NCBI GenBank assembly: GCA_049999765.1
Contig: JBNGIQ010009331.1
Location: 1 to 25,985, forward strand
Length of the DNA stretch: 25,985 nucleotides
Reading direction: 5' to 3'
Source of the DNA: Phaeoceros laevis
Taxonomy: Eukaryota > Anthocerotophyta > Anthocerotopsida > Notothyladales
A model generated the notes under the pieces. The model saw nothing but the letters and a program-made list of their open reading frames with translations. It was not told where the DNA came from and did no database searches. The translations under genes and the position numbers were made by a program. Of the stretch, positions 1 to 8,924 are shown in pieces (the first letter of the stretch is position 1; each line of letters starts with the position of its first letter).

Positions 1-134
1 CCGAGAGAGTAGAAGGTTGAGCGCAATAGAAGGTTGAGCGCAAAAATACCAAGGAGGGGTTGAAAGTTTCCGTCTTTCCATTATATTAGGATCACCGAGA
101 GAGTAGAAGGTTGACCGCAAAAATACCAAGGAAG
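1..134. repeat. Short direct repeat, two copies
   Basis: A unit beginning ccgagagagtagaaggttga and ending near aataccaagga occurs at about 1-54 and again at 96-134. The first copy has a partial internal repeat (the segment tagaaggttgagcgcaa is doubled). About 40 bp of unrelated sequence separates them. There is no coding signal. It may be the end of a longer tandem array lying left of the window. Confidence 0.75.
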
Positions 135-811
135 GAATGAGACAGGGCAAGTGGCCCCTAAAATAGCCAACTTGGCAAAACTTTGTGCAGAAGGTCAATG
201 CACTTTTGACACCTATCTAGAACCTGGATGCCATCCCTTATGACCTACCTCGTACTAGCTGCACGGGTCCAATCTAGCCTGAATCTACAATCTTCGCACC
301 TCAGCCCACAATCCCAATTACAATAATAGCAAACTTCGGATTACAACTTTCACAAAAATTTCTCAACACAACTCATACACATAGTAGACCTCAATGCCAC
401 TTTTCCCTTGTTAAAACCTTAACCAAAATAAATAAATAAAAAACATTTTTACAGCAGGATAAAACAAAGACCAATCCTTGGTCACGAGGCTTAAGTCTCA
501 TTAGGCCCAAGATACGAATGAGTCAATCAACCTCTTTTATAGGGCATCCAAATTGGTTCTTCTTCAATAATCCTAACCATGGTGTAGGTGTAAATAATAG
601 TTAATTCAACTCCCATTCATTGGAACATTGGATACTAACTTCAATTAGCTGAACTCTAGTAACTCAAGTTCCTTATTATCCGCACGTTAGGAAATATTTT
701 GAGGCCGTCAATGGTTAAGCAAATGGCCCTCTGCACAATGGGAAAAGTACAACATATTTAAATATAGGAAGCAAATATAAAGGAAAATATCTCAATAAAA
801 TTAAAACTTAC
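135..811. other. AT-rich stretch, no gene seen
   Basis: This stretch is AT-rich with no open frame that looks coding on either strand. Because the candidate minus-strand gene at 812-1490 ends here at a splice donor, this could be its next intron, with further exons left of the window. I could not identify an exon in it. Confidence 0.5.
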
Positions 812-1490
812 TGGATAAAAGTGTACTCCGGATGTAACTCCTCATTCCAATCATGCATCTCTCTCCAAGCATTTTTGGATAGTACAACGTCGATCGCGGG
901 ATTGAATCTGCTTCCATCACCAATATAGCGTCCAACGAATTGAACTTTGCTTCTATGGCTGTTACATTTGTAGGGCGGTGCTATATTCTTCTCTGCTTGA
1001 CAAATATAGTAAAATTTTCCACACTCCAACATCGACGTGCGGTCCCCACCAAGAATCCAATAGTCATCCTCGGAGCTTATCTTCGAATAGTCAGAGCCAT
1101 CGCAAGGGTGATCGGGTGCTGTTTAGAACATCCAGAGTCATAAGCAGATCACATATGATGTATTCCTAAGTTTTCAAAAATTTACCAGGTACTGATGATT
1201 ATAGACTAACATAACATATATGGGGAAGAAATTGAGATCGTGAAAACTTCCCTATGTGCTTAATGCAATCCTAAACTCATCTATTTGATTTAATACAAGG
1301 ACACAATCAGACTGAAATGCTTACGCAACGTAAGTTGAGCAGCTCTGTTTGAAATAGCCCAGAATTCAGAATTGATGAGAGGCAATGGTAGAAGATCATC
1401 AATTGAAGTAGCTACTTCGAAATGATTTGCACCAACAATGAGATTAATGTGCAAATACAAAAGTAGTAAAACAAGCACCATCAGTTTCAT
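812..1490 (-). CDS. Possible secreted protein, two exons, 3' incomplete
   Basis: Product unrecognised. Exon 1 (1490 down to 1325) starts at an ATG followed by a strongly hydrophobic stretch (MKLMVLVLLLLYLHINLIVG), which reads as a signal peptide. It ends at a donor, ttgc|gtaagc. Exon 2 (1118 down to 812) follows an acceptor, ctaaacag, and ends at a donor, cca|gtaagt. Exon 1 ends one base into a codon and exon 2 supplies the other two, so the frame stays open across the junction; this is the main support. Exon 2 encodes about 102 residues with several cysteines (PCDG, ECGKFYYIC, YKCN), which suits an extracellular protein. The intron would be 206 bp. No stop or later exon was found, so the gene is incomplete. 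The region is much more AT-rich than the other genes. It could still be a chance pair of open frames. Confidence 0.4.
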
Positions 1491-2090
1491 GGTGCGCCTT
1501 GTACACATGAACTGTGAGAATGTTAGTTCCATAAAAGCACATGCAGCAAAGATCAACTGAAAAGCAAGCATACTTCCAAGTATTGAAGTGTTGTAGGAAG
1601 ATAGCCTTGCATATTTCATATATAGCAGTTTTGTGAGGTCTCCATGTCGAGAACACTTTTCTCACCGAGAATTTGAAATAAGGGCTAATATTAAAATATA
1701 GATTTTTTTATGCTTTTGATTCAAGCTTGTTAACGCATTGCTTTTCAATATGATTTATGAATGCTTGCAATTTTTTTATAAGCCAACTTTGTACTTGGTG
1801 ATATGTACATGGAGTACTCACCAACCCGACGTCAAGTTGTTCTTCCTAACCTTTGTGATTTACTTCCTCTATCTTTTGGTTTTCAAGTGCTAGATTCTAC
1901 AAAAAGGTCCCAGCTCTGATTTCAGTGTGAACAGAAAGCAGCATCACTGATTAGCATCAAGCAAGTTATCCATCTTCCCCTAATTCTATTCCTCAGCATG
2001 AGAAAAGATCTTCAAAGAGATGGCGGTAGGAGTATCAGGTTAAAACATACCGAGGCATGTTGCCAAACTTATTAAGAGCGAAGTTCGGAT
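1491..2090. other. AT-rich intergenic stretch
   Basis: No convincing gene on either strand. It lies upstream of the minus-strand candidate starting at 1490, so it could hold that gene's promoter, but I see no distinctive element. An open frame continues upstream of that start to 1619 on the minus strand and could be an N-terminal extension, though the hydrophobic start at 1490 is the better choice. Confidence 0.4.
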
Positions 2091-2105
2091 TGAGCCTTCC
2101 CTCAG

Positions 2106-2440
2106 CTCCCTGCGCGACACCACGCTCATAATCACACCGCCAGGCCGCCAGCCTACCAGGGCCTCAGCCCCGATGCCTAGCCGCGACCAGGCCCCGATGC
2201 CTGGCTGCGATTCCAGCCCCGATGCTTGGCTGCGCTCTCCCTGCGCAGCACCACGCTCATGATCACACCGCCTGGCCGCCAGCCTACCACGGCCTCAGCC
2301 CCGATGCCTAGCCGCGATTCCAGGCCCCGATGCCTGGTTGCGATTCCAGCCCATGGCTGCTTGGCTGCGATTCTAGGTTGCGATCCCAGGCTGCGGGTCC
2401 TGACTGCAATGCCTGCAAGTCCAGGCAGCATTTCCTGGCA
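2106..2440. repeat. GC-rich degenerate minisatellite with 131-bp duplication
   Basis: A block starting ctccctgcgc at 2106 is repeated at 2237, a period of 131 bp; both contain cacgctcat.atcacaccgc, then gccgccagcctacca and gcctcagccccgatgccta. Inside and after each block is a shorter unit of about 20-25 bp based on ccccgatgcctggctgcgat, which becomes increasingly degenerate to about 2440. Open frames across it on both strands are low-complexity translations of the repeat and are not treated as genes. The base composition contrasts sharply with the AT-rich DNA to the left. Confidence 0.8.
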
Positions 2441-2707
2441 GAAACATGGGCGATTCCCTTGCGAATCGCTTGATGACTTGCTTGGCTAGGTCCGCATGTT
2501 GTGATTTGCTGCTCTGGTGGCTTGATCCCAGGCTGCAATCGGGTGCTACTAGTGTGAAAGGATGCCCGGCTAAGAGCTGTAAGAATTCCACATCTTCGAC
2601 AAACGAGAGAATCTGCGAATTCTTCCAAAATGTCAGGGCAAGTCCATGAGGAGCGTGTCTAACTGCCGTCTACAAGCTGGAGAACCTACTCTGAGGAGCA
2701 TGCAAAC

Positions 2708-3128
2708 CTACTCTAAGTGCGCATGCTCCTCTGCAAAACAGGTTCCAACACACATGTGCCGTCTACAAGCTGGGCACCACAAGCATTGTCTCTTCCTGCA
2801 CAGAACACATTTCCGCCTCTTTTCATGCTCCATAGCTACATGGCCTCCCAGCTTTTTGCACCTCTTGGCCAAAGTTCTGGTTGAACCCTCAAGTCTCCGA
2901 TTCTGCCGGGTCTGCTGTCGAACAGCCAGCTGCACCCAACAACTCTCGCGGCAGACAAGGCAGCCAGATACTACCCGAAACTGTAATCTTAAACAGGAAG
3001 CACACAAACCATATCACAGTCTGGTCACAAGGTATGGGGTGACACGAACTGTCATTATAGACGGGAATGCTGAGCACGGGATATTCCCCGTGCACCTTTA
3101 TCATAGCAAGAATCCCCTCTGTAAGCAC
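2708..3128 (-). pseudogene. Relic of a piggyBac-type transposase C-terminus
   Basis: The open frame 3007-2708 on the minus strand ends in a cysteine cluster, about 2815-2711: KCVLC, then CLWCPACRRHMC, then CFAEEH just before a stop. The order Cys-x2-Cys ... Trp-Cys-x2-Cys-x4-Cys-x3-Cys-Phe-x3-His matches the C-terminal cysteine-rich domain of piggyBac-like (DDE_Tnp_1_7) transposases as I know the family. Upstream, the frame 3128-2889 contains a segment, LPRELLGAA, that may correspond to the stretch before that domain, but in another frame, implying a frameshift. No catalytic DDD part, terminal inverted repeats or TTAA duplications could be located. It is at best a decayed fragment; a chance cysteine-rich frame is possible. 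Confidence 0.4.
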
Positions 3129-3295
3129 TGTGACAGCAGAAGAGCATGTTGCAAATGTTTGCCTGCTGCTATATATGAGCTATGGCAGAGCCCTTTTGCA
3201 TCACAATCAAGCACACAAGGCCGTCTACACACGCCTGGCCAGCATGTCCTCACGATGCCGATCTCGTATGCGTACCGCCACTGCCCACTTATCCT

Positions 3296-3455
3296 CTGAA
3301 AATTGACTCCAAGCAGCTGTCGTGACTAATTCACGCTACCTCCACCTTCACCACTTGCCGTGAGCAAGCTGTTACAGGTCCTAAAAACGCTGTGCAAGTG
3401 CTGGTGAAGGTCCTAAAACCACTGTGCAAGTGCTGGTCCCCCTTGGCGCGACCAG
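3296..3455. repeat. Direct repeat, left copy
   Basis: Starts ctgaaaattgactccaagca and ends tcccccttggcgcgac. It matches 3798-3922 with few substitutions. This copy carries an extra internal duplication of the segment around ggtcctaaaa.c.ctgtgcaagtgctgg (about 3377-3436), absent from the right copy. The copies are 502 bp apart, start to start. Confidence 0.85.
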
Positions 3456-3797
3456 AATAAGCTTGCTACGACTTACCTAAATCAAGTTTCCTCATCGCTT
3501 CCTCATCTTCAACCACAGTCCCGGCTTCAGATGCTAAATGGATTTCTACTGGTACACAAATCATGCCTCTGCCGACAGTCCCTTGTACCTCCCAGCCCTT
3601 CTCACTCGCAGGTAAGTCTGGTTGTTCCTGTCCACCCCTAGGGCCTCGGCCGGGAGGACCTGCAATGCCGGGAAACGGAAAATGATCGGAACCTTGAATG
3701 CGACATCGATACATCCGCTTTCTACGGTATTCAGCACTTCGACTAAGAACAAAACGAAGAGTCTCTTGCACAAACCAAACCCCAGACCAGTGGTTGG
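3456..3797. other. Spacer between direct repeats, unknown
   Basis: About 340 bp bounded on both sides by copies of the same ~125-bp repeat. A 121-codon open frame on the minus strand (3831-3466) covers it but runs into the right repeat and shows no family I recognise. The arrangement could come from an insertion between repeats or from a 502-bp tandem duplication with later divergence. Confidence 0.4.
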
Positions 3798-3922
3798 CTG
3801 AAAATTGACTCCAAGCAGCTGTCATGACCAATTCACGCTACCTCCACCTTCACCACTTGCCGAGAGCAAGCTGTTCCAGGTCCTAAGAACGCTGTGCACG
3901 TGCTGGTCCCCCTTGGCGCGAC
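3798..3922. repeat. Direct repeat, right copy
   Basis: Near-identical to the outer parts of 3296-3455 (ctgaaaattgactccaagca through cccccttggcgcgac) but without the internal duplication. It lies about 830 bp upstream of the gulonolactone oxidase-like start codon. Confidence 0.85.
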
Positions 3923-4666
3923 TGGCAGGATGATGGAGCCGAGCTTCCTACGAGCATGCCTCAGGGCCAGCACCTACTGCCTGGAACCTACAGCTGAAAT
4001 GTCGTTAGCCGCGAGCTTGCTACCGGCAAGCCTCACCAGGAGCGACCGGCGTCTACACCCATGGTTAGCCCTCGAGGCCACGGCGGACGCTCCCGAGGCC
4101 ACGGCGGACATTCCCGTCCCCCGTGGCTGACTAAGCCCTAACGGAACCCTAAAATCCTGCCACGCAAGCTCCCTCCCGTTCGACGGGTCCGCTTTGCGCA
4201 TCGCGTACACGTGCATGCCAAACCACAAGGTTTTCACGGCAAACGTCTTCTTTGGGCATTTCGAACACCTGCACCGTCCGAAATGGCGCGTTTTCATTTC
4301 TACTCGCGTTTGCGCAAATAGTACCCCCTACCGTAGCCCCACGTGTCAGCATGATGCGAGCAGGCCGGCAGTCTGGCCGGTCTCCTCGTTATTAGTGAGC
4401 CAACAAGCTTGTACAGGAGTAAATAACAGGACTGTACAGTGTATACAACTTTTATTATAGGAGTAGTAGGGGTAGGTGGGTCGCCCACGCCGTTACGACT
4501 CCTCAAGGTCATGAATGGATCCAGATAATAATACGAGGTTCCGGCCGAAACCATTCCGGCGCTCAGTTCGAAGCATCCGTTCAATCAGGGGAAATCCCTT
4601 TGCCGAGTCAATATATTCCGTCGTAAGCGGCCAAAACCGCAACAATGTCTGACAGGCCGGGCCTGT
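3923..4666 (+). promoter_or_regulatory. Upstream region of the gulonolactone oxidase-like gene
   Basis: No coding signal is convincing here. Notable sites are a G-box/ABRE-type core, CACGTGTC, at 4340-4347; a telo-box-like aaccctaaaa near 4144; and a 16-bp unit cgaggccacggcggac repeated twice near 4074 and 4094. The ABRE core is a known site for bZIP factors in plants. Its use here is inference, though light or stress control of an ascorbate-related gene would be reasonable. Confidence 0.4.
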
Positions 4667-4673
4667 TATAAAA
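4667..4673 (+). promoter_or_regulatory. TATA box of the gulonolactone oxidase-like gene
   Basis: TATAAAA followed by a C-rich stretch, 84 bp upstream of the ATG at 4751. This spacing predicts a transcription start near 4700 and a leader of about 50 nt. Confidence 0.65.
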
Positions 4674-4750
4674 TCTCCCCCCTCGTCCTTATCGATTAAG
4701 CGAGCAATCCGGGCGTCTTGTCAGCAAGCTTGGCGCAATTCATTCATGAG

Positions 4751-6933
4751 ATGGCGATGGCGCCCCACCGAGCTCGAGCAGCAGCCGCAGCTGCAGCCTT
4801 GGCGCTGGCGGCGTTGCTCATCCTGAGCAGCTTACCGGCGCTGCAGGCGTCGTTGCCGCCGGTATCCTGCGACGAGGCGTCAGGCAGCTGCACCGTGGTG
4901 AGCGCGTACAGGGAGTGGCCGGATCGCAAGCCCTGCAGATTCTCGCAGGTCCTCTACCCCGCCTCAGAGGAGGAGCTGGTGGCGGCGGCGGTGCGGAGCA
5001 AGAAGAAGGTCCGAGTGGTGAGCAAATGGGCGCACTCCATCCCCAAGCTGGTGTGTCCGGCGGGAGACGATGGCGTCCTCATCAGCACCCGCGACCTCAA
5101 CGCGACCGTCATTGTCGATCGGGAGGCGCTCACTGTCACCGCGGACGCCGGTGTCATGGTCAAGGTAGGATCGATTGATCACCGGATCCCGATGTCTGCA
5201 GCATTGTGCTGATCGGTTCCGAATCGGGATTCACCGATGATGAGATGAGAGTTCGAGCCGGTGACCAATGCAGGACTTGGTGGAGATTCTGGCGGAAAAG
5301 GGAGTGGCGCTCAGCCATGTCCCCTACTGCAGCGGCCTCTCCATTGCCGGGTTGCTCTCCACGGGAGCGCACGGCAGCTCGCTGTGGGGGAAAGGCTCCG
5401 CGGTGCACGAATACCTCACCAGCCTGCGGATCGTGGTCCCTGCGACGGCCGATGAAGGCTACGCGGCAGTGAAGACGCTCTCCGACGCCGATTCCGAGCA
5501 ATTCGCGGCCGCCAAGGTCTCCTTGGGAGTGCTGGAAGCCATCTCTCAGGTACCACCTAATTGCAACCACCTTCCCAACGATTCATGAATTGGGCAGTGT
5601 AGGTGACGATGGAATGGTGGTGCAGGTGACTCTGCAAGTGGAGCCGCTGTTCAAGCGCAGCCTGAGCTTCGAGCCCACAGGAGACGCCGACCTGGAGTCG
5701 AGAATGTTTCAGCTGGCGGAGGAGGAGGAATTTGGGGACCTCTCATGGCGGCCTGCCCAGGGCCAGGTGGGCTACCGCCACGACAAGCGGGTGCCGTCCA
5801 CCACCGCCGGCGATGGCGCTTACGATTTCATCCAACCCCTGCCGGTGCCCTACGTCCAGGCGGCACGAGCCGCAGGTACGCCTGGCAGCGCAGAGCCATA
5901 GCCCGGCTGAGGTCCGCTTCTCATCAATATTTCCTCACGAGTTCATCCAAATGTTGACGGTGTCGGAGGTGTGCAGTACTGGCCCGGGAGGCGAGCAGAG
6001 ACGGTGCTGGCAAGTGCGCTGCCGCCGCAGATCTGCTTGAATGGGGCGCCAGCGTCGTATTCTTCTCCGTCAACAACAGAAGCAGCAACGTGTTCGAGGG
6101 CTACCCCGTCGTCGGCTTCACGCACCACATCCAAACCAGCGGCCGCTGCTCGGAAGGCCCACAGGACGTGGACAATCCCGACAACCCGCTCAACAAGGTC
6201 TGCGCCTTCTTCGATCTCGCCAAACACAAGGTGAGCCCTAAGTGATGCTGCTCAAGCTTCTGCTGCCATAGCCACGGCCACAGCACGAGCATTGAGCTCG
6301 CAATTTGGTTGCGCAGGGCACTTTTGTCAACAACGTTGCGGTGTCGGTGCCGATGTCCCGGATCAGGGACGTCCTGGCGGACCTGAGGCTGCTGGCCAAG
6401 AAGCGGCCCTTGGCGTTCTGCGAGGTGGAGTTGTCGAGCTTCGGGCTCCTCATGCGCTTCGTCAAGGGCCAGTCGAGCGCGTTTCTGGGCGTGGCTGAGG
6501 ACGCCGTGGACATCGACTTCTTCTTCATGCGAGCCGACGAGGCCGAGACCCCTCGCCTGGACGAGGACGTCTTCGAGGAGGTGGAGCAGATTCTGCTCTT
6601 CAAGTACCGAGGGTTGCCGCACTGGGAAAGAATCGGCCCTTCGCCTTCGCCGGGGTGGCGGCCAAGTACCCCAGAATCGGGGAGTTTCTTAGGGTGAGGG
6701 AGGAGCTGGATCCGGAGGGATTGTTCTCCAACGAGTGGACGGACGCGGTGCTAGGAATCGGCGGGGATGTCACCACCGTGAAGCCGTTCTGCGCGTTGGA
6801 AGGGCTGTGCGTCTGCTCGGAGGACGTGCACTGCGCTCCGGAGGCGGGGTACTTCTGCCGGCCTGGGTTGGTGTACAGGGAGGCCCGGGTCTGCAGGTTC
6901 GAGGAGTCGGACGACAGAAAGGAGGAGCTGTGA
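4751..6933 (+). CDS. L-gulonolactone oxidase-like, five exons, frameshifted
   Basis: Plant GULLO-family flavoprotein. Members oxidise L-gulono-1,4-lactone to the ascorbate precursor with O2, giving H2O2, usually in the secretory pathway or wall. Exons are 4751-5164, 5274-5549, 5626-5875, 5977-6230 and 6317-6933; all introns are GT-AG, 76-109 bp, and phases match (0, 0, 1, 0). Residues 1-33 are an Ala/Leu-rich signal peptide ending ALQA. Family marks include [11 protein letters not shown], the FAD-domain segment [37 protein letters not shown] and the C-terminal Cys-rich [15 protein letters not shown]. Expected length is about 603 residues, normal for the family. At 6623-6625 one base is missing in ctgggaaag: the frame after LPHW is lost and resumes one frame over ([11 protein letters not shown]), so the literal reading stops at 6697. 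This is either a homopolymer sequencing error or a recent inactivating mutation. The start is the first in-frame ATG, with G at +4. Confidence 0.88.
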
Positions 6934-7305
6934 TGATGTAACACAAACAATCGAGAGTGGCTGGCAACCCTAATAGATTAGCCTTGGTCATCATGTGATG
7001 GAAGTCACTGCTTTTTTTGTTCCTTGCGGAAGGGGAGTGCCGTAAGCACGTCTCACCTCTATTTGAGTTGGCTGCCTTGCTCTCAGCAAAAGAGCTTGCT
7101 GCATGCCCTTGGTGTAATCCAGATGTAGTATATCCATTCTGCTGCAGGTCCCTCAAAATCCTTCAAGGGAGGGACCTCAGAACTGGGCATAGCCTGCAAT
7201 CATCGCTGTCCGGTGTCCATATTGTGACATCCCGCTTTCTGAAATGTGCCAAACACATTGCGAGCGTATATTGATCAGGTCTATTGCTTGCAGCCAAGAA
7301 GCATA
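6934..7305. other. 3' flank, no gene seen
   Basis: Follows the oxidase stop codon and should contain its 3' UTR. I see no canonical AATAAA. Open frames here are short and unsupported. Confidence 0.4.
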
Positions 7306-8180
7306 TCATTTATAAAGGCCGAGCTGCCGCCATTCAATGTGTCCCTTGTGTTTGATGTTGGCTGACTTATGCTGACCATGGTGGGCATGTGAACAGGGAA
7401 CCTTGGAGCTTCTAGAGTCGAACATTTTGAGTCCCGCCACCAGGAAGTCAGTATTTCTGAACGTGTGGTTGCATATTCTTGCTCTTAGGCTTGATGACCT
7501 GGGATGAAGTCGTACGAAGTAAGTGTCAGTGAAGGCACTTGCCATCGTTTCATATGGACAGGTGTGGCAGCTTTGATAAGCTGGAAATTTATGAGAAGAG
7601 CATTCGTGGTCTCGGATGCTTAAAGTCATGGTGTTGATGCCTGTGGCCCAACTCAATTTGCTGTAGGAATGAGCAGAAAATGGCCCGCCTCGCAGTTGAA
7701 GCAAGGTATCTACGAGTTTGGGAAATGCACCTGATGGTGGTGGACCTGTACGTAGTATGCATATGCTTGTCATTGATGAGCTGTGACTAGTGCTCCTTGC
7801 CCTCTGCCAGCTACCCCAGGGCCTGATTCAATCGAGCAGACGTGTGCAGGTGCCCCTTCGTTCATGGATTTGGCCGGGAAGCAGAGCTCTGAAACTGGAA
7901 CTTGAGGTGCAGCAGTTGATCTCTGTTCCTCACCTCGGGGGATATCAACGGGTGTACTAGTAGTACTCGGTTGCACAGGCAAAACAAGCCATCTCTTTCT
8001 CTCTCTCTCTCTCAGGCCTCGTTTTGCAAGGCTGTGGTGTGATTGTGGTACTTTGGTGAACACGCTCAAGACATGGGGGTATTTCTCCGCCTGTGGCTAG
8101 TTTTCAGGACAATTGTGATCCCCTACTAAGGGGACGAAGTAGTTTTAATACAGACTCACGAGCTACACATGATGTAGCTC
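7306..8180 (-). repeat. Diverged inverted repeat, left copy
   Basis: Read on the minus strand from about 8180 to 7316 this matches 21590-22640 on the plus strand, by eye roughly 75-85 percent in the best parts. Shared landmarks are aggacaattgtgatcccct (8104-8123, reversed at 21641-21660), the frame beginning MSVFTKVP, the block cagagggcaaggagcac, and the stretch encoding SCHTCPYETMASAF. The minus strand is open from 7773 to 7306 (155 codons) and the peptide resembles its partner copy, so an old gene may underlie it; I do not recognise it. A (CT)n tract lies at 7992-8013. Compared with the right copy, about 90 bp seem to be missing near 7810-7830. Confidence 0.7.
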
Positions 8181-8840
8181 TCCAGTTGTGTGTTTCTTGG
8201 ATGTTGCAAAAACTACGTTCTAACCGGCCTGTCTTCGTTGGTTTAACAGATTCACCTATCCTAGTAGAGCTCCACCTGAAATCTGTTACCCACACTTGCA
8301 TGGAAGTGACAGTGACAGCTACTAGTCTTCTTTGTGACGGACTTAGCAGACTCATCATCAATCAATGTACTCCAATTACCATAGACTAGACCAGTCACCA
8401 GCCTGGTAATAAGTATATAGTTATTATAAACCCAGGAGGGTCTTGAATCAGACTCTTCATTGTCAATCTTTGGATTTTGATGAGACGAGTCCAAGGCTTC
8501 CAGCCGATAAGAGGTGTATTATTAGATGGAGGTGTTGTGAAGGCTATCTCTTTGCGATTGGTGGAGAGTGAAAGCGCGTTAGCCCTTGCGATTGGCAGAG
8601 GGGGAACGAGCGTTGTGGAAAGTGTTAGGACAGAGCTGGCTTGACCGCTTGACCACAAAAGTATATGAAACAATAACAGGCGCCGTCTCCTCTCTCTGTC
8701 AAGCTTCAGCTACTCTACATCCACATTGTGAGTTGTCGGAACTGATCAAGCGCAAGAGTCGATCCGAGCGAACTTCTCCGAACCTCCGAGTCGGGCACAA
8801 AAATCCGCAGGACCATCTAATTTCCCCTTGGAAGCTAGGT
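8101..8840 (+). promoter_or_regulatory. Decayed third copy of the Roc-COR gene promoter
   Basis: Aligns by eye with 8925-9265 and 24150-24490: shared blocks include attgtgatcccct/attgtgagcccct, cttgcatggaagtgac, gtgacggacttag and accagcctggtaataagta. It continues with the core block ctatctctttgcgattggtg at about 8537. Here the G-box found in the other copies is gone, and the TATA-like tttttaaagctt has become ctgtcaagctt near 8696-8706. I therefore read it as a dead promoter attached to the coding scrap at 8844-8921. Confidence 0.65.
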
Positions 8841-8843
8841 ATG

Positions 8844-8921
8844 ATTGGGCCGATGCCTCAACCTCAACTCCAATCTCCGACAACTGTCCATCACGGTCGG
8901 CGGAGAGGGAGAGGCAGATCT
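8844..8921 (+). pseudogene. Coding scrap of a third LRR-Roc-COR gene
   Basis: gggccgatgcctcaacctca and the following ~55 bases match exon 1 of both Roc-COR genes (around 10503 and 25731). In that frame it reads GRCLNLNSNLRQLSITVGGE, one leucine-rich repeat. The start codon region, the first ~150 codons and everything downstream are missing; the match ends abruptly at gatctggtttt, where the next promoter copy begins. Even this scrap carries a different sequence at the variable LRR position (LSITVGGEGEA, against LTIEA and LRIWVGGEA in the two genes). Confidence 0.75.
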
Positions 8922-8924
8922 GGT

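Noticed and set aside
2646-3299. 217-codon plus-strand open frame
   Set aside because: No motif, odd composition, begins beside a minisatellite, and overlaps the better minus-strand cysteine-rich relic.
7992-8013. CT microsatellite as a regulatory element
   Set aside because: A simple (CT)n run; absent from the partner repeat copy, so no sign of function.
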